Source: JARRNO01 sp037384885 (GTDB lineage: Bacteria > Acidobacteriota > UBA4820 > DSQY01). Taken from it: a DNA stretch of 11,072 bases. The notes below the pieces were generated by a model. It made no database searches. It saw only the letters and a list, made by a program, of their open reading frames with translations, and had not been told where the DNA came from. The stretch's first letter is position 1. Each line of letters opens with the position of its first letter. The stretch is taken from positions 1-11,072 of the forward strand of contig JARRNO010000047.1 in assembly GCA_037384885.1 (NCBI GenBank), read 5' to 3'. Positions 5,223 to 11,072 of this stretch are shown here, piece by piece. A program made the translations under genes and the position numbers.

Positions 5223-6374
5223 ATGGAAGAGCATCCGGAGGGCAAGCAGGAAGCGGAAGAGAGCGTCCCGGCCGGGCGAGCCGACATCCGGCGCTACCGC
5301 CGCAACCTGCAGGAAGAAATCGACAACACGCTGCTCTATAAGGCTCTTGCGCGAACGGAAAAGGACCCGGAACGCCGGGCCATCTTTCAGGAACTCGCCG
5401 AAATCGAGGAGGAGCACGCCGTCCTGTGGCGCGGGAAGCTCAAAAAAGCTGGTGTGACGCTCAAGGAACGGCCCAGCCCGAGAGCACGGTTCTTCGTCTT
5501 CCTGTCCAGGCTCTTCGGCAGCCGGAGCATGGTGCCGGTGGCCCAGATCCTCGAAATGAAAGCGGGCAATTCTTACGCAGGCCAACAGGACGCCGCTGAG
5601 CTGGGCATCCCGCAAGAAGAGCGGATGCACGCCAAGGTGTTCGCACACATGCGGGCCAATCGCAGCACGTCGGTGGTCGAGCACGAAAGCTGGCACCGGG
5701 GCGGCGGTGGAGGCAGCCTCCGGGCGGCCGTTTTCGGCATCAACGACGGGCTGATTTCCAACTTTTCGCTGATCATGGGCGTGGCCGGCGGAACGGGCGT
5801 CCGCGCTTCCATCCTGCTGGCGGGCTTCGCCGGGATGCTGGCCGGTGCTTTTTCTATGGCGGCCGGGGAATACGTCTCCATGAAATCGCAGCGTGAGCTG
5901 TTCGAGCGGGAGCTGCGCCAGGAAGAAGAAGAGCTGGAAGCCTCGCCCGAGGACGAAGCCAAGGAACTGGAACTGATCTACCGCGCCAAGGGCATCGACA
6001 AAGAACAGGCCGCCGGGCTGGCCCGGACGATCCTGGAGAACCCGGAATCGGCTCTGGACACGCTGGCGCGCGAGGAGCTGGGTCTGGACCCTTCGGAGCT
6101 GGGCTCCCCCTGGGGCGCCGCCATCAGCTCTTTTCTCGCCTTCGTCGCCGGCGCGATCGTTCCACTGGCGCCCTTCCTCTTCCCAACGCTGTCCCACGCG
6201 GTCTGGCTGTCGGCCGGACTCAGCGGCGCCGCCCTTTTCTTCGTGGGCGCCATGCTGTCCATCTTCACGGGCCGGGGCGCCTTTTTCAGCGGCCTCAGGA
6301 TGCTCTTGATCGGATCGGCCGTCGCGCTGGTCACCCATAGCATCGGGCTGCTGGTGGGGCACGGTCTTTCCTGA
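5223..6374 (+). CDS. Ferritin-like diiron domain fused to a VIT1/CCC1 iron/manganese transporter (MbfA-like)
   Basis: The protein has 383 residues, with ATG at 5223 after a GAGGGAG site. Residues about 22-145 form a rubrerythrin/ferritin-like domain with the expected ligands: Glu32, the E-x-x-H pair Glu62/His65 (EEEH), Glu111 and a second E-x-x-H pair Glu133/His136. A Gly-rich hinge (159-164) leads to a VIT1/CCC1 domain: LRAAVFGINDGLISNFSL (166-183), GAFSMAAGEYVSMKSQRELF (208-227), a charged Glu-rich cytoplasmic metal-binding segment (228-290), and helices at about 296-320, 325-348 and 355-378. In the related MbfA proteins of rhizobia the soluble domain senses or oxidises iron and the membrane part exports it. 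Here the same role in protecting against excess Fe(II) or Mn(II) is inferred. Antiparallel frames inside this gene are shadows. A small lipoprotein gene follows 54 bp later on the same strand. Confidence 0.93.
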   Translation: MEEHPEGKQEAEESVPAGRADIRRYRRNLQEEIDNTLLYKALARTEKDPERRAIFQELAEIEEEHAVLWRGKLKKAGVTLKERPSPRARFFVFLSRLFGSRSMVPVAQILEMKAGNSYAGQQDAAELGIPQEERMHAKVFAHMRANRSTSVVEHESWHRGGGGGSLRAAVFGINDGLISNFSLIMGVAGGTGVRASILLAGFAGMLAGAFSMAAGEYVSMKSQRELFERELRQEEEELEASPEDEAKELELIYRAKGIDKEQAAGLARTILENPESALDTLAREELGLDPSELGSPWGAAISSFLAFVAGAIVPLAPFLFPTLSHAVWLSAGLSGAALFFVGAMLSIFTGRGAFFSGLRMLLIGSAVALVTHSIGLLVGHGLS

Positions 6375-6428
6375 GGCCGTTCCGGAAACCTGGGGGCCGT
6401 GATATTGTTCAAAGTGAGGAGGCCGCTG

Positions 6429-6665
6429 ATGAAGAGATGGCTGTTAGGGTCGCTGCTAGTTCTTTTCGCCGCCGCATCACTGGCGGTCCTCGCCTCCTGC
6501 GCCGAGCACAACGGCCCGGCAGAGCGGGCCGGGCGCTCCATCGACAAGGCCGCCAACAAAACGGCCAAGGCCGTGGGCAAGGCCATGAAGAAGACGGGAG
6601 AGGCGCTGGAAAAGGCCGGCGACAAGGTCAAAAAGAAAGTGGACGAAAAGTCCGGCGGCGGTTGA
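6429..6665 (+). CDS. Small Lys/Ala-rich lipoprotein, function unknown
   Basis: The product has 78 residues. The ATG at 6429 is chosen because GAGGAGG lies about 5 nt upstream and it gives a clean signal peptide; an earlier in-frame ATT at 6399 has no site. Residues 1-23 are a signal peptide (MKRWLLGSLLVLFAAAS) ending in lipobox LASC with Cys24. The mature part, 54 residues, is strongly basic and low in complexity (repeated AxKAxKK/GEALEKAGDK patterns), consistent with one amphipathic helix, then GGG. Length and style recall entericidin-like lipoproteins, but sequence identity cannot be claimed. It lies 54 bp after the iron-transporter gene and may be co-transcribed. Composition alone cannot give a function. 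Confidence 0.75.
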   Translation: MKRWLLGSLLVLFAAASLAVLASCAEHNGPAERAGRSIDKAANKTAKAVGKAMKKTGEALEKAGDKVKKKVDEKSGGG

Positions 6666-6697
6666 GAAAGAAAAAAGGGCGGCCCGCCGGACCGCCC
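6665..6697 (-). terminator. Strong intrinsic terminator of the dxs-pepA transcript
   Basis: On the minus strand the stem GGGCGG/CCGCCC (arms 6697-6692 and 6682-6677) closes a 9-base GC-rich loop. It runs straight into TTTTTTCTTTCTC (6676-6664). It starts 24 bp after the pepA stop. Read on the plus strand the same hairpin follows the small lipoprotein by 11 bp but lacks a good T run, so it may serve both convergent transcripts unequally. Confidence 0.85.
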
Positions 6698-6720
6698 CCT
6701 TGGTTCGTTTCAAAGCGCTT

Positions 6721-8199
6721 TTATCGAGTTCTTCCCTGAACAAACCGGATCAGGGTCCGCACGCCGGCGCCGGTTCCTTCCGAATGGTGAGAATCCACGC
6801 CGTCGTCTTCGCGGAAAGACGGTCCCGCGATATCCAGGTGCACCCACGGCATGTCCTTGTCCACGAATTCCTGAAGGAAGAGGCCGGCCGTGAGCGCGCC
6901 GCCCCAGCGGACGCTTGACACGTTGGCCACGTCCGCAATACGGCTCTTTAAAAACTTCTTGTACTGGCCCGGAAGAGGAAGCGGCCAGAGTTCGTCGCCC
7001 GAGTGCTTCGCCGCCGCGAGCACCTCGCTTACCAGGTCCTGGTTGTTGCCCATGGCCCCGCCGATGTCGGGGCCGAGCGCCACCACGCATGCCCCCGTCA
7101 GCGTCGCCAGATCGATGACGGCGTCCGGCTTGAGCTTCTGGGCGTAGCAGAGAGCGTCGGCCAGCGTCAGACGGCCTTCGGCATCCGTGTTGAGGACCTC
7201 GATGGTTTTACCGCTCATGCTCTTGAGCACGTCGCCGGGCCGGTACGCCCCTCCCCCCGGCATGTTTTCGCACAGCGCCGTGATGCCGTCCACGGCGACG
7301 CTGGGTTTCAGTTCGCCCACCGCCTTCATGGCGCCCAGCACGGCCGCCGCACCGGACATGTCCGCCTTCATGGTGACCATGCTGCTCGTGGGCTTGAGCG
7401 ACAGGCCGCCCGAATCGTAGGTGACGCCCTTGCCGACGAAGGCCACGTGGGATTTGGCACGGGCGGGGCGGTAGGAGAGGTGCACGAACCGCGGCGGAAC
7501 CTTGGACCCCCTTGCCACGGCCAGGTAAGCGCCCATGCCCATCTCGCGGCATTTTTTCTCGTCCAGGACCTTCACCGTGAAACCGTATTCCTTGCCGAGC
7601 GCGCGGGCGGCCTTCGCCACGATTTCGGGCGTCATGGTCTCGCTGGGATCGGTCACAAGGTCGCGCGCAAAGGCTGTGGCCCTCGCGGTGATTTCCGCCG
7701 CCTTGATCCGGTCTTTCAGCGCGGCCGGCGCCTTCTCCGCGTGGATCGAAAGACCGGCCAGGCCTTCGACCTTTCGGTCGGCCCCGGTCAGGTATTTCTG
7801 GAACCGGTGGTCCGTGAGAACGGCCGCTTCCGCCGCCGCCGCGGCCATCTCCCCGGCGTCCGCCGTCCCCTCGCCGATGGCCAGCGCAAGAGAAGCCGTC
7901 CGGGAAAAGCGTTCTCCGAAGCGCCTGACGGCCGCCGCCGCCGCTTTCCGCGCCTCGTCCGGCCCGTAGCTTTCTCGCGCCCCGAGCCCCACGAACACGA
8001 GGTCCTTGGCCGGGCTCCCGGCGCGGTCGAAGGCGTAGAAGCTCTCGCCGGCGCTGCCCTTGAACCGTAACCGGGCTGCCTGCTTCGCCAGCGCGGCGCC
8101 GTCCTTCAGCCCACTGAAGTCGAGATCGTCGAAGATCCCCACGGCGAGCGCGTCCACCTTGAGCGAATACAGATCCCCCCTGCTGATGCTGAGCTTCAT
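6721..8199 (-). CDS. pepA: Leucyl aminopeptidase, peptidase family M17 (cytosol aminopeptidase)
   Basis: A 492-residue hexamer-type dizinc/dimanganese aminopeptidase that removes N-terminal residues, preferably leucine, from peptides in the cytoplasm. The less conserved N-terminal domain covers about 1-165 and the catalytic domain about 170-490. All expected metal and catalytic residues are present: Lys257 and Asp262 in GKGVTYDSGGLSLKP, Lys269, Asp280 in MKADMSGAA, and Asp339, Glu341 and Arg343 in the family signature NTDAEGRL (337-344). They fall at a constant offset of 13 from E. coli PepA (503 residues), which shows an intact active site. The ATG at 8199 has AAGGAG 6 nt upstream. It begins 49 bp after dxs on the same strand with no terminator between, so co-transcription is likely. 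E. coli PepA also binds DNA; nothing here tests that role. Confidence 0.96.
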   Translation of the reverse strand: MKLSISRGDLYSLKVDALAVGIFDDLDFSGLKDGAALAKQAARLRFKGSAGESFYAFDRAGSPAKDLVFVGLGARESYGPDEARKAAAAAVRRFGERFSRTASLALAIGEGTADAGEMAAAAAEAAVLTDHRFQKYLTGADRKVEGLAGLSIHAEKAPAALKDRIKAAEITARATAFARDLVTDPSETMTPEIVAKAARALGKEYGFTVKVLDEKKCREMGMGAYLAVARGSKVPPRFVHLSYRPARAKSHVAFVGKGVTYDSGGLSLKPTSSMVTMKADMSGAAAVLGAMKAVGELKPSVAVDGITALCENMPGGGAYRPGDVLKSMSGKTIEVLNTDAEGRLTLADALCYAQKLKPDAVIDLATLTGACVVALGPDIGGAMGNNQDLVSEVLAAAKHSGDELWPLPLPGQYKKFLKSRIADVANVSSVRWGGALTAGLFLQEFVDKDMPWVHLDIAGPSFREDDGVDSHHSEGTGAGVRTLIRFVQGRTR

Positions 8200-8248
8200 C
8201 CGTCACTCCTTTTTCAAAAAGAAATCGGGCCGGAAAACGCCGCCGGGA

Positions 8249-10171
8249 TCAGGACCGGTTCACAACCACCCGCGGCTTGGGCAGCTTTCCCTGATTTCTG
8301 AGCCCCGCAAGGATCTTGCCCGCGATGCCTTCCGCACTCAGCCCGATGTCTTCAAGAAGCCTGCCTCTCGGTCCATGCGTGATGAACCGGTCAGGAATAC
8401 CGAGCTGGAGAACGGCATTGTGGGATCCGGCCCCTTCAAGCCATTCGATCACGCCGGCGCCGAAACCTCCGGCCAATGCGTTTTCTTCCACCGTGGCCAC
8501 CAGCGGGAACCGCTCGGACATGGAGGCCAGGTAGCTCTCGTCCATGGGCTTGACGAAACGGCAGTTGACCACTTCCACGTGAATCCCCTGCTGTTCCAGC
8601 ATCTGCGAAGCGGCCAGGGCCGGATCGGTCATGGACCCGACGGCCAGGATCGCCGCATCAGACCCTTCGGCTAGAACTTCCCAAGAACCGATGGAAAGTG
8701 TTTTTCCCTCGGTTTCAGGGTTGAAGCCGTCGGCGGCCGCCTTGGGGTAACGGATGGCAAAGGGGCCGTCCGTATACTCCAGCGCCGTCGTCAGGAGATC
8801 TCTCAGCTCGCCGCCGTTGCGGGGCGCGGATACCACCATTTCCGGGATCAGACGCAGGTAGGACAGGTCGAAGGCGCCGTGGTGGGTGGGGCCGTCTTCA
8901 CCGACCAGCCCGGCGCGGTCCAGACAGAAGATCACCGGAAGGTGCTGCAGGGCCGTGTCATGCACGATGGGATCGAAAGCCCGCTGCAGGAAGGTGCTGT
9001 AGATGGCGCACCCGGGGCGCATCCCCTGGGCGGCCAGCCCGGAGGCGAAGACCACGGCGTGCTCCTCGGCGATGCCCACGTCAAAGAAGCGCTCCGGAAA
9101 CTGCTTGGAAAAGGGGACGAGGCCCGTGCCCGTCGGCATGGCGGCCGTAATGGCGACGATTTTCGGATTTTTCTCCGCCGCCTTGCACAGGCTCTGGCCG
9201 AACACCTCGAGATAGGCGGGCTTTCCCGCCGGCTTGGGGAGAATGCCCTCGTCGGGATGGAAGGGCTTGACGCCGTGATAGCCTTCGGGCGATTCTTCGG
9301 CCAGTTTGTAGCCCTTCCCCTTGACGGTCAGCGCGTGCAGGATGACCGGCGTGTCCGCCGTCAGGAGATTCCGGATGGTCTTGACCAGTTCGACGACGTT
9401 GTGGCCGTCCACCGGGCCGTAGTAGTTCAAGCCCATGGCCTCGAAAAAAGCCCCGGGTGTGAGAAGCGTCTTGGCCGCTTCTTCGAGACGCCGCGCCAGG
9501 CGGTTCATGGGCTTCCCGATCCGCGGAATCTTATCGATGTTCTCGCGGACCTGGCGCCGGAAAGTCTGGTAGAGCTGGGTCTGGGCGAAGTTCATAAGGT
9601 AGCGGTTGATGGCGCCCACGTTCGGCGAGATGGACATCTGGTTGTCGTTCAGGATGATCAGGAACGGCCGGCGGCTCGAACCGATGTTGTTGATGGCCTC
9701 GTAGCACAGCCCGCCGGTCAGAGCGCCGTCGCCCACCACGCAGGCCACGTTGCGCTCTTCATTTTGAAGGTCGCGGGCGACAGCCATCCCGTAAGCGGCC
9801 GAAAGCGCCGTGGAGGCGTGTCCCGCGCCGTACACATCGTATTCACTTTCGTTGCGCTTCAGAAAGCCCGAGATACCGCCATACTGGCGGATCGTGGGCA
9901 GGGCGTCCTTCCGGCCGGTGAGGATTTTATGGATGTAGGCCTGGTGACCCACGTCCCAGACGAGGATGTCTTCGGGCGTGTCCAGCACATAATGAAGCGC
10001 CACCGTCAGTTCGACAGCGCCCAGGCTGCTGGCCAGGTGGCCGCCGATCCCGGACACGACTTCCACCAGGTACTCGCGGAGTTCGCGGCAGACTTCCGGC
10101 AGGTCCTCGAGAGGAACTTTCCGCAAGTCGGATGGGACTTTGATTGTGTCAAGCAGAGGCGTTTCGACCAA
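8249..10171 (-). CDS. dxs: 1-deoxy-D-xylulose-5-phosphate synthase
   Basis: A 640-residue enzyme that joins pyruvate and glyceraldehyde-3-phosphate with thiamine diphosphate to make DXP, entry to the MEP isoprenoid pathway and precursor of the thiamine thiazole and pyridoxal. Domains in order: N-terminal thiamine-diphosphate domain (about 1-315) with His44, GHQAY (75-79), GAGHASTALSAAYG (115-128), GDGALTGG (147-154, Mg2+/diphosphate-binding) and NDNQMSIS (175-182). A pyrimidine-binding transketolase domain follows (about 318-480) with catalytic Glu369 in GIAEEHAV and DGPTHHGAFDLSYLR (426-440). The C-terminal domain covers about 490-630. Length is normal (E. coli 620). The start is TTG at 10171: GGGAGGAAG lies 7 nt upstream and the nearby ATG at 10190 is out of frame. 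It has its own promoter and is followed by pepA. Confidence 0.97.
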   Translation of the reverse strand: MVETPLLDTIKVPSDLRKVPLEDLPEVCRELREYLVEVVSGIGGHLASSLGAVELTVALHYVLDTPEDILVWDVGHQAYIHKILTGRKDALPTIRQYGGISGFLKRNESEYDVYGAGHASTALSAAYGMAVARDLQNEERNVACVVGDGALTGGLCYEAINNIGSSRRPFLIILNDNQMSISPNVGAINRYLMNFAQTQLYQTFRRQVRENIDKIPRIGKPMNRLARRLEEAAKTLLTPGAFFEAMGLNYYGPVDGHNVVELVKTIRNLLTADTPVILHALTVKGKGYKLAEESPEGYHGVKPFHPDEGILPKPAGKPAYLEVFGQSLCKAAEKNPKIVAITAAMPTGTGLVPFSKQFPERFFDVGIAEEHAVVFASGLAAQGMRPGCAIYSTFLQRAFDPIVHDTALQHLPVIFCLDRAGLVGEDGPTHHGAFDLSYLRLIPEMVVSAPRNGGELRDLLTTALEYTDGPFAIRYPKAAADGFNPETEGKTLSIGSWEVLAEGSDAAILAVGSMTDPALAASQMLEQQGIHVEVVNCRFVKPMDESYLASMSERFPLVATVEENALAGGFGAGVIEWLEGAGSHNAVLQLGIPDRFITHGPRGRLLEDIGLSAEGIAGKILAGLRNQGKLPKPRVVVNRS

Positions 10172-10184
10172 ACTGCTTCCTCCC
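10169..10184 (-). promoter_or_regulatory. Ribosome-binding site fixing the TTG start of dxs
   Basis: GGGAGGAAG (10184-10176) is a nearly full Shine-Dalgarno match and ends 4 nt before the TTG (10171-10169), with the GGAGG core 7 nt away. No in-frame ATG or GTG with a better site lies upstream, and the conserved domain starts soon after. Confidence 0.75.
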
Positions 10185-10193
10185 GATCATTTA

Positions 10194-10222
10194 ATGGTAT
10201 GTCCAGGGTGAAGACCTGTCAA
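10194..10222 (-). promoter_or_regulatory. Sigma-70-type promoter of dxs
   Basis: On the minus strand a perfect TTGACA (10222-10217), a 17-nt spacer and TACCAT (10199-10194, 4 of 6 matches) form a good promoter. Transcription would start near 10187, only about 3 nt before the ribosome-binding site, so the leader is very short and leaves no room for a riboswitch. Confidence 0.65.
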
Positions 10223-10267
10223 GAAAACGCTGGAATATGCAAGTCCATTCCTGTCCATATGTTAGAC

Positions 10268-10309
10268 AGCGGACAGCCGCTCGTAAGCCGGGACTCCGGA
10301 GGCCTCCCG
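10268..10309 (-). other. Two small hairpins after the MFS gene, possible transcription end
   Basis: Directly after the MFS stop, CGGGA/TCCCG (10309-10305 with 10293-10289) enclose 11 bases, and AGCGG/CCGCT (10281-10277 with 10272-10268) enclose a 4-base loop. No T-tract follows either, so if they end transcription they are not classical intrinsic terminators. Their place between the MFS stop and the dxs promoter is where a transcript end would be expected. Confidence 0.3.
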
Positions 10310-11072
10310 TCACTCGGCCTTGGTCTTGAAGTCCTTTCCGATCCATCCCTTGGCCAGCACCAGCATGATGGTCGAGGTGATGGCGATGAGGGCGAACCAC
10401 AGCCACATGGTGGTGGTATGCCGGGGACCATGTTCGGGGCAATAGCGCATGAGAAACAACCCGGCGTAGAGCCCAGCCACGATTTTCGTCAAGAACCACG
10501 GGAACTGCGCCACACCCATGTAAGCGCCCGTGCGGCCCTTGGGGGCGATCTCGGCCGCGTACTGCAGGAACCTCGGCTGCCACATGGCCTCGCCCACGGA
10601 CATGATCACGATATACAACACCAGCAGGATGATGCTCGGCGTAATGCCGAGCAGGAAGGCCGGCAGCGCCATGACGAAGGTGCCGGCGATCATCATGTTG
10701 TAGACGTTGCGCTTTCGGGTCATGGCCGCGATGGTCGGGGTCAGCACAAAGATGAGGATCGGGTTGATGGCGTTGACGAAGAACTCCATGTAATGCCGGC
10801 CGATGGCCCCCATGGCCCGGTCCACGTACTGGGGCAGCACCAGGTAGTTGTAGGCGAAGAGCGTCTGGACCGGCATGAGGCAGAAGATGAAAAATGCGAA
10901 CTTGCCGTCGGCCAGCGGGTGGTTCTTGATCCAATGCCACATCTTGTCTCTGGGATTTATCGCCCGAGGCTTCTTCGGAGATGGGTCGAGGTGATTTTCA
11001 ATGTCCTTGGGAATTTGGAGGAGATCGCCCAAAGCGACCAGAATCAGGGCGAGGACAGGTGCAGAAACGAAT
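10310..11072 (-). CDS. MFS-type membrane transporter, C-terminal part (5' end outside the window)
   Basis: The frame stays open through the right edge, so about 253 C-terminal residues are seen. A TTG at 11032 could be taken for a start but lies within a hydrophobic stretch (APVLALILVAL) and has no ribosome-binding site. After a charged loop (PKDIENHLDPSPKKPRAI) come six hydrophobic segments: FAFFIFCLMPVQTLF, AINPILIFVLTPTIAAM, MMIAGTFVMALPAFLLG, IILLVLYIVIMSVGEAMW, FLTKIVAGLYAGLFL and LWFALIAITSTIMLVLA. The segment with E-x-MWQPRFLQYAAEIAPKGRTG ahead of YMG is typical of an MFS C-terminal half. A peptide/POT-like or other substrate cannot be decided from this part. It lies 138 bp upstream of dxs on the same strand, with a promoter between. 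Confidence 0.8.
   Translation of the reverse strand, partial: FVSAPVLALILVALGDLLQIPKDIENHLDPSPKKPRAINPRDKMWHWIKNHPLADGKFAFFIFCLMPVQTLFAYNYLVLPQYVDRAMGAIGRHYMEFFVNAINPILIFVLTPTIAAMTRKRNVYNMMIAGTFVMALPAFLLGITPSIILLVLYIVIMSVGEAMWQPRFLQYAAEIAPKGRTGAYMGVAQFPWFLTKIVAGLYAGLFLMRYCPEHGPRHTTTMWLWFALIAITSTIMLVLAKGWIGKDFKTKAE

Noticed and set aside
5073..6362. Long minus-strand open frame (429 codons) across the ferritin-like/CCC1 gene
   Set aside because: The plus strand carries both conserved domains; this frame is Gln/Arg/Gly-rich shadow sequence.
7003..8070. Long plus-strand open frame (355 codons) inside pepA
   Set aside because: It is antisense to PepA, whose active-site residues are all in place. 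No ribosome-binding site or domain was seen.

Overview
This is a GC-rich chromosomal window (mostly above 60% G+C by eye) from a bacterium with Gram-negative envelope genes: a MltA-type lytic transglycosylase and two predicted lipoproteins. The gene set, the codon bias toward G/C third positions, a DXP-pathway dxs and a ferritin-like/CCC1 fusion would fit a deltaproteobacterial (Desulfobacterota, perhaps Syntrophobacteria-like) genome. That placement is inference from gene style, not from a marker gene. I see no phage, insertion sequence, CRISPR array or defence system. The genes are ordinary housekeeping and accessory genes; the unusual DNA is in the intergenic stretches.

Left part (1-3028). 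At the edge a minus-strand signal peptide (start 127) appears to be frame-broken. A 370-bp stretch without a gene follows, then tRNA-Cys(GCA) on the minus strand (501-574) with a near-consensus promoter. On the plus strand comes a tightly spaced run of four genes, probably one operon: a cysteine-rich rhodanese-domain lipoprotein, a DUF423 membrane protein, an EVE-domain protein (4-bp overlap with the gene before it) and thiD (HMP/HMP-P kinase).

Middle part (3036-6665). mltA lies tail-to-tail with thiD, 7 bp away. Between mltA and the next tRNAs is about 390 bp packed with small repeats: a perfect inverted repeat, a phased array of about ten degenerate 8-nt units, another hairpin and a cluster of 9-nt and 8-nt direct repeats. 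tRNA-Gln(CTG) and tRNA-Glu(CTC) follow, 4 bp apart, with a promoter and a terminator hairpin. After a leader carrying a near-palindrome comes a ferritin-like domain fused to a VIT1/CCC1 transporter (iron/manganese handling), then a very small lysine/alanine-rich lipoprotein.

Right part (6677-11072), all on the minus strand: the C-terminal half of an MFS transporter cut by the window edge, then dxs (1-deoxyxylulose-5-phosphate synthase) with its own promoter and a TTG start, then pepA (M17 leucyl aminopeptidase) 49 bp downstream, closed by a strong intrinsic terminator. ThiD and Dxs are linked metabolically: Dxs makes DXP, precursor of isoprenoids and of the thiamine thiazole, and itself needs thiamine diphosphate. 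They are not in one operon here.
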